This document shows, piece by piece, positions 1 to 6,900 of a DNA stretch of 10,565 nucleotides; within the stretch, counting starts at the first letter, position 1, and every line of letters begins with the position of its first letter. The stretch covers positions 1-10,565 of the forward strand of contig JBDIBK010000135.1 in NCBI GenBank assembly GCA_039812845.1, given 5' to 3'. A model generated the notes under the pieces. The model did not search any database. It was not told where the DNA came from and saw only the letters and a program-made list of their open reading frames with translations. Source of the DNA: JACTMJ01 sp039812845. Lineage in GTDB: Bacteria > Acidobacteriota > Terriglobia > Bryobacterales > Bryobacteraceae. The position numbers and the translations under genes are program-made.

Positions 1-372
1 GCGGGCAACCAGCCCCTTCGGGACAACTCCGTGCTGCTGGATGTCGATTCCCTCCGCCAGTTCGCCGCGCCCGCGACGGAGAGGTCGCTCGACGTGATCG
101 CGCGGTTTGAGAAGCCGCTGCGTTTCGACCGGGTACTTCTGCGCGAATGGCTCGGCGATGGACAGACGATTGCCGCCCACTCCGTCGAGGCGGTGAAAGA
201 TCCGGCGCATCCGGCGGTCTGGACGGAGATTGCACGCGGCACCACGGTCGGGAGCAAGCGCATTCATCTCTTCCCACCGGTGGACGCGGTGGCCCTGCGG
301 TTGCGCGTTCAGAACGCAATCGGGCCCATTCGCCTGAGAGGCTTGCAGGTGTACGACGGCAGCGCGGGCTGA
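1..372 (+). CDS. Probable GH29 alpha-L-fucosidase, C-terminal fragment
   Basis: The reading frame is open from base 1 to the TGA at 370-372, so the 5' part lies outside the window and only about 123 C-terminal residues are visible. They read as the discoidin-like beta-sandwich found at the end of many GH29 alpha-L-fucosidases. The segment FDRVLLREWLGDGQ (a beta strand, then the LRE..-x-GQ-type turn) is followed by WTEIARGTTVGSKRIHLFPP and LRLRV, the usual order of this domain. GH29 enzymes release alpha-linked L-fucose from glycans; the catalytic TIM barrel would be upstream and is not visible, so activity cannot be judged. A GTG at 31 is in frame but is only an internal codon. The gene converges on the isomerase-like gene at 463-1311, a neighbourhood that fits sugar catabolism. 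Another enzyme carrying an F5/8-type C domain is possible. Confidence 0.72.
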   Translation, partial: AGNQPLRDNSVLLDVDSLRQFAAPATERSLDVIARFEKPLRFDRVLLREWLGDGQTIAAHSVEAVKDPAHPAVWTEIARGTTVGSKRIHLFPPVDAVALRLRVQNAIGPIRLRGLQVYDGSAG

Positions 373-373
373 C

Positions 374-402
374 GGTTCTCCCTCGCTGGCTGGCGGGGAA
401 CC
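374..402. terminator. Stem-loop after the fucosidase gene
   Basis: GGTTC and CCC (374-378, 380-382) pair with GGG and GAACC with one bulged T, leaving a loop of about 12 bases. It starts two bases after the fucosidase stop. There is no T-tract on either strand, so it may only protect the 3' end or act with Rho. Confidence 0.35.
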
Positions 403-420
403 GGGGTTGAGCGCGGACGC

Positions 421-448
421 GCGCCGGGGCCTTGGCCGACCCCGGTGC
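421..448. terminator. GC-rich hairpin between convergent genes
   Basis: Bases 421-429 (GCGCCGGGG) pair with 440-448 (CCCCGGTGC), nine pairs including one G-T, around a 10-base loop. It lies 15 bases past the stop of the minus-strand gene and 50 past the plus-strand stop. That position suits a shared bidirectional terminator, but no T-run follows on either strand. Confidence 0.4.
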
Positions 449-462
449 GATTCGCCGTCGAG

Positions 463-1311
463 CTACACGTTCATGGCCGCGAGAATCCCGCGCTGGTAGG
501 CAATCGATTCGAGCATGCCCGGATAGGGATTGTCGGCGTGGATTTCATACTCGAGACCCACGCAATGGGTATAGCCAATGCTGGCGAGCGTCGCGAAAAT
601 CCTGGCCACCGGCATGGCGCCGCGGCCCACGGCGACCTGCGAATCCTTGTTCATGAGGTTCGCCAGATCCTTCATGTGAATATCGAGAATCCGCTTGCCG
701 CCCATCTGAATCGCCTTGACGACGTCGATGCCGGTCCGGGTGGTGTGGCCGAGATCGATGCAGAGCCCCACCCGCGGGTCCATGTTCTTGATATGCGGCA
801 GAACATCCTGCGGGCCGGGGAAGTGCTTGTCCTCGGTGCCATGGTTATGAATGGCCACCGCGATGTTGTATTCCTTCACAAACTTCTCAATCATCGGGAG
901 CGTTTTCACGGTGGGCGCGATCACCATCATCGGCATCCCGGCGTTCTTCGCGTACTCGAAGTAGCTTCGGATATCGTTTTCGTCTTCCTTCTGCAGGCTA
1001 ACCGTGCCGCCTCCGACGATCTTCAAGCCTGCGTCCTCGAATTCCTTGCGGTATTCGGCGAGCTGCGCCGGGGTGGATTCGTAGGGCATGTGAAACGACT
1101 TAATGCAGATGTTCGTGACGCCCAGATCCTTCACCATCTTGATGGTGGCGGCGCGATCAAACTTGCGGAGCGAGTAGGACGCCACCGAGAGCTGAAATTG
1201 CGGCTTCTTGCCGCCAACCGCCGCCGCCGCGGACGGCGACACGGAAACCAAACCGGCAGCCGCGGCCGCGGCGCCAAGAAATCCACGTCGATCAACGGAA
1301 ACGGAACTCAT
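463..1311 (-). CDS. Tat-exported sugar phosphate isomerase/epimerase-like TIM-barrel protein
   Basis: A 282-residue protein. Residues 1-31 form a twin-arginine signal: RRGFLG at 8-13, then an Ala-rich hydrophobic stretch ending near SAAAA. The rest (from about 38) resembles the xylose-isomerase-like / AP endonuclease 2 TIM-barrel family of sugar phosphate isomerases and epimerases. Candidate active-site or metal motifs lie on successive strands: HNHG at 155-158, DLGH at 186-189, HMKD at 212-215 and GLEYE at 252-256. Family members interconvert keto sugars or sugar derivatives, often with a divalent metal; the substrate cannot be read from sequence. The ATG at 1311 is supported by AAGGAG seven bases upstream (complement of 1319-1324) and by placing the Tat motif at the N-terminus. 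Export is unusual for a sugar-phosphate enzyme and suggests a periplasmic free sugar or glycoside as substrate. It faces the fucosidase fragment tail to tail. Confidence 0.85.
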   Translation of the reverse strand: MSSVSVDRRGFLGAAAAAAGLVSVSPSAAAAVGGKKPQFQLSVASYSLRKFDRAATIKMVKDLGVTNICIKSFHMPYESTPAQLAEYRKEFEDAGLKIVGGGTVSLQKEDENDIRSYFEYAKNAGMPMMVIAPTVKTLPMIEKFVKEYNIAVAIHNHGTEDKHFPGPQDVLPHIKNMDPRVGLCIDLGHTTRTGIDVVKAIQMGGKRILDIHMKDLANLMNKDSQVAVGRGAMPVARIFATLASIGYTHCVGLEYEIHADNPYPGMLESIAYQRGILAAMNV

Positions 1312-1407
1312 GCGGCTTCTCCTTCTTCGCTCTTCCCGCGGTTAAATGCGCTTTCATCCGCATCCGGCGCGCCATGTTCAAAGATTGCCATGGGCGAATG
1401 CAGCGGA

Positions 1408-1420
1408 ACATTTGCAATGT
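1408..1420. promoter_or_regulatory. Short perfect palindrome, possible operator
   Basis: ACATT-TGC-AATGT is a perfect 5-3-5 inverted repeat in an AT-richer patch about 90 bases upstream of the isomerase-like start. It could be an operator for that gene. Such a short palindrome can also arise by chance, and no second copy was seen. Confidence 0.2.
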
Positions 1421-1510
1421 ATCAAAGTGCGGGGAGTGAATTGCGGCTCTAATCTCGCGCGCTTGGTCCGGTACCACAATGACGAGCGACAAACAGGACG
1501 TCCGGCAGGG

Positions 1511-1539
1511 TTTCCATAGGGGCGGGACTGCGATATCAT
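1511..1539 (+). promoter_or_regulatory. Sigma70-like promoter of the rimP-nusA-infB operon
   Basis: TTTCCA at 1511-1516 (4 of 6 to TTGACA) and TATCAT at 1534-1539 (5 of 6 to TATAAT) are separated by exactly 17 bases. Transcription would begin near 1546, about seven bases before the leader hairpin, which makes the pair a coherent promoter-attenuator unit. Confidence 0.55.
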
Positions 1540-1552
1540 GGACTCGAAGCGG

Positions 1553-1576
1553 AAGTGGGCCTCGGCCCACTTTTTT
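1553..1576 (+). terminator. Intrinsic terminator/attenuator in the rimP leader
   Basis: AAGTGGGC (1553-1560) pairs perfectly with GCCCACTT (1565-1572) around a CTCG loop. The T-run 1571-1576 follows, then ATT. This is a textbook Rho-independent terminator, yet it lies 60 bases ahead of the rimP start and just after the candidate promoter. No gene upstream points toward it, since the neighbour is transcribed the other way, so it is best explained as a premature terminator controlling the operon. Premature terminators ahead of rimP-nusA-infB operons are known in other bacteria, and NusA, encoded here, is a natural feedback factor. No competing antiterminator helix was identified. Confidence 0.75.
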
Positions 1577-1637
1577 ATTGGTGACGATTGCGGAAAGGAG
1601 CGCTTCGAACCAGGTCTGGCTGTTGCAACGGAAGCTT

Positions 1638-2105
1638 ATGGAATCCTCGCTGGCGCAGAAAATCCACACGATCGCGGAGCGGGTCGCCGAGTCCGAAGGC
1701 CTGGAGGTGGTAGAGGTGGAAGTGCTTGGAGGCGGCAAGAGCCGCTTGATTCGGGTGACGATCGATAAGCCGTCTGGAGTGAACCTGAACGATTGTGAGT
1801 TTGTTTCCCAGCAGTTAGGGACCGTGCTGGATGTAGAAGATGTCGTTCCTGGGGGAGGCTATAAATTAGAAATATCCTCTCCGGGTGTAGAACGTAAGTT
1901 GTTCAGGCAAAAGGATTTTGACCGATTTTCTGGGGAGAAAGTCAAGATTGTGCTCAAGGAAGCCCGGAATGGCCGTAAGACTTTTGAAGGCGTACTCCGC
2001 GCCGAGCTCCCCGGCGAGATCACCGTGGAAGTTTCGCCCACTCTGCGAATCGCCGCGCGGCTGGACGAAATCGCGCGCGCGCATCTGAAGTTCGATTGGC
2101 GCTAA
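1638..2105 (+). CDS. rimP: Ribosome maturation factor RimP
   Basis: A 155-residue protein, the normal length for RimP, which binds the 30S subunit and is needed for its late assembly. The N-terminal alpha/beta domain contains GLEVVEVEVLGGGKSRLIRV and the family-typical IDKPSGVNLNDCEFVSQQLG (about residues 40-60). LEISSPGVERKL around residues 80-95 is the signature joining it to the C-terminal Sm-like beta-barrel. The ATG at 1638 fits the family N-terminus (MESSLAQKIHTIAE). Its only nearby ribosome-binding sequence is GGAAG at 1630-1634, rather close; a stronger AAAGGAG at 1594-1600 has no in-frame start at a workable distance. Codons between about 1800 and 1940 include TTA and ATA and are more AT-rich than the surroundings. 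It is the first gene of the operon, with nusA 80 bases downstream. Confidence 0.93.
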   Translation: MESSLAQKIHTIAERVAESEGLEVVEVEVLGGGKSRLIRVTIDKPSGVNLNDCEFVSQQLGTVLDVEDVVPGGGYKLEISSPGVERKLFRQKDFDRFSGEKVKIVLKEARNGRKTFEGVLRAELPGEITVEVSPTLRIAARLDEIARAHLKFDWR

Positions 2106-2142
2106 CGCCATCGCCCTTTCCCCAAAATTCAATCAACGCCGG

Positions 2143-2165
2143 TTCCCTTCGACAACGAAAGGGAA
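2143..2165 (+). repeat. Hairpin in the rimP-nusA spacer
   Basis: TTCCCTTCG (2143-2151) pairs with CGaAAGGGAA (2156-2165), one bulged A, around an ACAA loop. It lies just ahead of the nusA ribosome-binding site. Its core resembles the dispersed CCCTTCGACA...-type hairpin repeats seen in many bacterial intergenic regions. No T-run follows, so it is not a normal terminator; it could be a degenerate repeat copy or an mRNA processing site. Confidence 0.4.
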
Positions 2166-2185
2166 ACGGGGGAGGACGGAAGACC

Positions 2186-3784
2186 GTGACTAATCTGCTT
2201 AGCAGTATCGACATGATCAGCAAGGAGAAGGGCATCGACAGCCAGATTGTGCTCGATGCCGTGCGGGACGCCATGCTGGTGGCGGCGCGCAAGCAGTTTA
2301 AGACGCAGGAAGACATGGCGGCCGACTTTGACCCGAAGACCGGCGAGATTCAGATCTTCATCGTCAAGCATGTCGTGGAATCCGTTGAAGACCCGCTCAA
2401 CCAGTTGACGCTGGAGAAGGCGCGTCTGCTCGACCCCAATGCCGAAATCGGCGGAGAAATTCGGATCGCCAAGGCGACCGATGGGCTCGGGCGCATCGCC
2501 GCGCAGACCGCGAAGCAAGTGATCATGCAGAAGATCCGCGAGGCGGAGCGCGAAACCGTGTTTCGGGATTTCAACGACCGCATCGGCGAAATGGTCCCGG
2601 GCGTCGTGAAGCGGATCGAGGGTCCGGACATGGTGGTGGATATCGGGAAGAGCGAGGCCCGGCTGCCCAAGCGCGAGCAATCCCGGCTGGAAGGCTTTTC
2701 GATGGGCGACCGGATCCGCGTCATCATCAAGGCCGTGGAGAAATCCGGGAAGACGCCGGGCGTGATCGTCTCCCGCGCCGATCCCGAATTTGTCGTCCGG
2801 CTTTTTGAGCAGGAAGTGCCGGAAATCTACGATGGCACCGTGGTTGTAAAAGCCTGCGCGCGGGAGGCCGGGGAGCGCACCAAGATCGCCGTCCAGAGCA
2901 ATGACCGGGATGTGGACGCGGTGGGCGCCTGCGTCGGCATGAAGGGCATGCGGGTGCAATCGATCATCCGCGAACTTCGCGGGGAAAAGATCGACATCAT
3001 TGAATTTTCCGAGGATCCGAAGACCTTTGCCACCAACGCGCTGAGCCCGGCCAAGATCACGCGGGTGGCGATCATGGATATGGAACTCCGCCACATGGAA
3101 GTAATTGTCGACGACACCCAGCTTTCGCTGGCGATCGGCAAGAAAGGGCAGAACGTTCGCCTGGCCGCGAAGCTGATGGGCTGGCGCATCGACATCAAGA
3201 GCCAGGAAGAAAAGCGCCAGGAGGTGGAAATGGAGATGTCCAACCTCGTGGTGCCGGGCGATCCGGTCTCCGTTCTGTTGAACCACGGCCTGCCGGAAGT
3301 GCTCTTGAACATGCTGGTGCGCAATGGCGTGGGCACGGTGGAGAGCCTCGGCGCGATGACCCCGGAACAGCTTGCCCGCATTCCGGACATGATGGAAGAG
3401 TACATGACGATGATTCAGTCGGCCGTGCTGAGCTACTACAGCCAGTTTGAAGCGGCAGTGCTCGCCGCCCAGCCGGACAGCCGGGAATCCGCGCCGGCAA
3501 AGCCGCCAGCCTATGACCCGCTCGCGCATCTGTTTCCGAGCAATTTCGGCCAGGAGACAGAAACCGCGGGAGAAGGGGAAGCCGAGGCGGCGTCGAATCC
3601 AGAGGCTGCGCTGGATTCCAGTGCCGCCGCGGATATGGATCATTCTCCGTCGGGCGATGCGGAAACGGCATCCGTCGCTCTGGCTCCGGAGTCATCCGAA
3701 ACTCGGAACGATGCAAAGAGCCCAGAAACAATTACTAGTGAGATTGTTTCAGAATCGGCTGAGACTATTCCGGAATCCGATTGA
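2186..3784 (+). CDS. nusA: Transcription termination/antitermination factor NusA
   Basis: A 532-residue RNA polymerase-binding factor that modulates pausing, termination and antitermination. The order is the N-terminal polymerase-binding domain (residues 1 to about 125, starting VTNLLSSIDMISKEKGID), an S1 domain (about 134-200), KH1 with GMKG at 251-254, KH2 with GKKG at 318-321, and one helix-hairpin-helix-like unit (about 356-412). The last 100 residues are a low-complexity tail rich in Glu, Ser and Ala, with no further folded unit. The GTG start is chosen because it aligns with the usual NusA N-terminus and follows GGAGG (2171-2175) by ten bases. The frame is open further upstream to 2096, but that part does not look like NusA. 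The ATG at 2213 would cut into the first helix. NusA could act on the terminator in this operon's own leader. Confidence 0.96.
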   Translation: MTNLLSSIDMISKEKGIDSQIVLDAVRDAMLVAARKQFKTQEDMAADFDPKTGEIQIFIVKHVVESVEDPLNQLTLEKARLLDPNAEIGGEIRIAKATDGLGRIAAQTAKQVIMQKIREAERETVFRDFNDRIGEMVPGVVKRIEGPDMVVDIGKSEARLPKREQSRLEGFSMGDRIRVIIKAVEKSGKTPGVIVSRADPEFVVRLFEQEVPEIYDGTVVVKACAREAGERTKIAVQSNDRDVDAVGACVGMKGMRVQSIIRELRGEKIDIIEFSEDPKTFATNALSPAKITRVAIMDMELRHMEVIVDDTQLSLAIGKKGQNVRLAAKLMGWRIDIKSQEEKRQEVEMEMSNLVVPGDPVSVLLNHGLPEVLLNMLVRNGVGTVESLGAMTPEQLARIPDMMEEYMTMIQSAVLSYYSQFEAAVLAAQPDSRESAPAKPPAYDPLAHLFPSNFGQETETAGEGEAEAASNPEAALDSSAAADMDHSPSGDAETASVALAPESSETRNDAKSPETITSEIVSESAETIPESD

Positions 3785-3935
3785 AGCTCTCTGGAAATTA
3801 GGGGATTCTGGTACGATAAAGGATTAGCCGAGGCGTCTAAGATCAGCAAAGAAAGGGAGTTTGACGTCATCCTGCAAGAGCGAACGGTTCTTGCGCGACG
3901 ATGACGCCCCAGCGGACAGGCCAGCCGCCACGATT
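3785..3935 (+). other. nusA-infB spacer with possible extended -10 promoter
   Basis: About 150 bases where ylxR and ylxQ often lie in other bacteria; neither is present. TGGTACGAT at 3809-3817 looks like an extended -10 element, but no good -35 stands 16-18 bases upstream. An AAAGGGAG at 3852-3859 resembles a ribosome-binding site. The only in-frame start near it is the TTG at 3861, one base away, which is too close for normal use. The frame of nusA stays open for 39 codons past its TGA (to 3904), with no Met or GTG start. Confidence 0.35.
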
Positions 3936-6900
3936 ATGTCGAAGATGAGGATTAACGAGCTCGCTCGCGAGTTGGAAGTAAAGCCGGGAGTCATCCTCGA
4001 CTTACTGCCGGATCTCGGCGTGGATGACAAGAAGACGCATTCCAGCACCATTGAACCGGAACTGGCGGAAATTGTGCGGGAACGTCTCTCCGGGCAGGGC
4101 GGCTCGAAAGATCCCAGCACCAGCGGCTCCGAGGAGCCGTCATCCGGCAAGCTCGAAGCAGTGGCGGCGCGAGGGAGTGCGCCCGAATCCGAACCGGCCG
4201 CGAAAGTGGCGTCCGCGGCTTCCGGGGCGTCAATCTCCCCAATTTCGGAGCGGGAACAGCCGGTGAAAGTAGCCCCTCCGCTCGCGGCTCCGCACGCCGT
4301 TTCCCCTCCGGCGGCGCGGCCCCCGGCGGCGCGGCCTCCGGCAGTCAGCGCGCCTGTCTCCGAGCCCTCACGCGTGACGGTGGAAAGCCAATCTTCAGCG
4401 CCGCGCGCGGGCCAGACTGCTCCCGCGAAAGCGGCAGGCGGAGTTCCCGAATCCGCTGCAAGCAACGCGCGTCCCCTTTCTTCGCCGCCGGCGGCAACGC
4501 CCGGTCAACAGCCCTTGACTAAGACGGAAACCCGAAAATCTGTGCCCACGCTCCCTCCTCCTATCACCAGTAAAGGGAAAGACCGGCCCATCGCGCCGCC
4601 TCTGCCGCCCCCCTTGCGCCGCCCGTCTTCGCCGATTACGCCTCCGCTTGGCGGCGCGGACGCGGAACATGAATCGGCCCGACGAAGCGTCGGGGCGGGA
4701 TCCTTGCTCCCGCCGCCACTCAAGGCGCGCGTCGTGGATGCGAAGGTTTCCCCTTTCCGTCACGACGACGAGAAGGAAGTGCGAACGGCCGTGGAGGAGC
4801 CGGTTGAGGCTCCGAGCCTGACGGAAGCGTCCGCCGCGCCGTCCGCACCGCCCGTGCCTCCAGTATCCGCCGCGCCACCGGTAACCGCTGTGCCGGTATC
4901 CGCTGCGCCGCCGTTGCCGGGAGTTCCCGCACCAGCGCCGTCCCCTGCCGAGGAGACAGTGCCAGAACGCCCCGCGGCTGCCGATCTTCTGCCGCCGCCG
5001 GTCACTCGGGCGGAGCGGCCAAGAGCGCAAGCGCCCGCGATTCCCGCCTCGCCGCTTAGCCCCGAGCATCGCCGAACCCCCGCGCCCCCCGCCATGCCAT
5101 TGCCCGCCGCCCCGGAACCCATTGCGGCCAGGCCCGGCGAGCCGCGGAAGCCGGAGCCGCAGCCGGGAGAGATTTTGAGATCCGTTCCCGCCCAGACGCC
5201 CGGTCTGAGGGCAGCGCCGCCGAATAAAGTAGTTGCGCCCGGCCAAGCGCTTCCCGGTCTGAAGCCTGGGGAACCCATCGCCGGACAAGACGCGGTGCGA
5301 CGGCTGCGGATGTCCGAAGGCGCTCTTCGCCCGGCTCCGGGCCCGGCGCGACCGCCGGTTCCGAACCGTCCAGCGGCGGCGAGCCGACAGGTGGCGCGGC
5401 CTATCGTTCCGCCCACTCCGGAGATGGTGGAGCGTCTCAAGCAGATGCGTCCGAACCCGGCGGTGCCCGTGCAGCGCCCCGGGGCGCCACGCCCGAAACC
5501 GGGGGAGCCGATCTATGCCGGCCCCGTGCGGCCCGGCCAGCCGATGGACCGGGGACGCGTTCCCGGACGACCCATGTCCGGCCCCGGCATTGCCGCGCGC
5601 GGACGCGGGATGCACCCGACCTCCTCGCCGCTATTGCCCGACGTTGCGCCCGCGCCCGCCGCGCCCGGCCGCAAGCCCGCGGCGGGGAAACGCACCGGCG
5701 ACCGCGGACGCCGCCAGGAATTCGAAGAGAAAGAGCTCGCGTTTCGTCCGGCGCGCCGGCGCGAAGCCGAGGCTCCGCCGCCCATCACCCGCGAAATCAC
5801 CGTCGCCGAGGGAATTACGGTGAAGGAGCTTTCCGAGAAGCTGGGCGTCAAGGCCAGCATGGTGATCAAGAAGCTCCTCGATAAGAAGGTCTTTGCCACC
5901 ATTAACCAGACGCTCGACGCGAAGCTCGCCGAGGAGATGTCCCGCGCATTTGGGGCTTCGATCAAGCAGATGAGCTACGAGCAGGAGAGCGTCCAGGACA
6001 TCGAGGAGACCGAGGTGGAGGGGGACCGCGAAGAGCGTCCGCCGGTGGTGACCATCATGGGCCACGTGGACCACGGGAAAACCTCCCTGCTCGATGCGAT
6101 TCGCGCCACCAATGTGGCCGACCGGGAAGCGGGCGGCATCACGCAGCACATTGGCGCCTATTACGTAGAGAAGAACAACAAGAAGATTGTCTTTGTGGAT
6201 ACGCCGGGCCACGCCGCGTTCACCCGAATGCGGGCGCGCGGCGCCAAGGTCACCGACATTGTCGTCCTGGTGGTGGCGGCGGACGACGGCATCATGCCGC
6301 AGACGGACGAGGCGATCAATCACGCCAAAGCCGCCTCGGTGCCGATCATCGTCGCAATCAACAAGATCGACAAGCCGAATGTGCAGCTCGACCGCATCAA
6401 GCAGCAGCTCACGGAGCGGGGGCTGATGCCCGAAGACTGGGGCGGCGACACCGTTACCGTTCCGGTTTCCGCCAAAGCCGGCACCAACCTGGACCTGCTG
6501 CTCGAAATGATTCTGCTTTCCGCGGAGATCCTCGAACTCAAGGCGAACCCCGCGCGTCCGGCTCTGGCAACCGTGCTCGAAGCGCAATTGGACAAGGGCC
6601 GCGGACCCGTGGCCACCGTGATTGTGCGCGACGGAACCCTGCGCGCCGGCGATCACTACATTTGCGGTCCGGTGTTTGGGCGCGTGCGCGCCATGTTCGA
6701 CGACCGCGGGAACCCCGTCAAGGAAGCCGGGCCCTCCATGCCCGTCGAAGTTCTGGGTCTCGAATCGGTGCCGGAGGTTGGGGACACCCTCCAGGTGGTC
6801 ACGGATACCGCCAAGGCCAAGCAGATCGCGCTCTATCGGGAATCGAAGGCGCGAGAGATTCAGATGGCCAAGAGCAGCAAGATCACGCTGGAGCGCTTCC

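Larger units (their letters stand above)
1312..1637. other. Divergent intergenic region between isomerase-like gene and rimP
   Basis: About 325 bases with no convincing gene. It carries the isomerase-like gene's ribosome-binding site at its left end, a short palindrome (1408-1420), a plus-strand promoter candidate (1511-1539) and a leader terminator (1553-1576). For the minus-strand gene the best -35 I can see is TTGATA (complement of 1420-1425), but the -10 17 bases on (TGCATT) is poor. No tRNA is present, unlike the metY arrangement ahead of rimP in E. coli. The frame of rimP stays open back to 1479, but the hairpin lies inside that extension and the family alignment does not include it. 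Confidence 0.6.

Noticed and set aside
445..1452. Plus-strand frame of 335 codons across the isomerase-like gene
   Set aside because: The minus strand has a ribosome-binding site, a Tat signal and family motifs; the plus-strand product has none and is rich in His and Arg.
1479..1637. Upstream extension of the rimP frame to the ATG at 1479
   Set aside because: It would run through the leader terminator and promoter, has no family similarity, and would make RimP 208 residues instead of about 155.
2129..3643. 504-codon minus-strand frame opposite nusA
   Set aside because: Shadow frame: the composition is skewed to His, Arg and Leu, and NusA domains are intact on the other strand.
3785..3904. 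NusA frame stays open for 39 codons after its TGA, suggesting read-through or a small gene
   Set aside because: A run of this length without a stop has roughly a one-in-seven chance in random sequence, and higher in GC-rich DNA. There is no start codon, family match or recoding signal.
4395..5615. 406-codon minus-strand frame opposite the IF2 linker
   Set aside because: Arg/Gly-rich antisense of a repetitive Pro/Ala-coding stretch; stop-free by composition.
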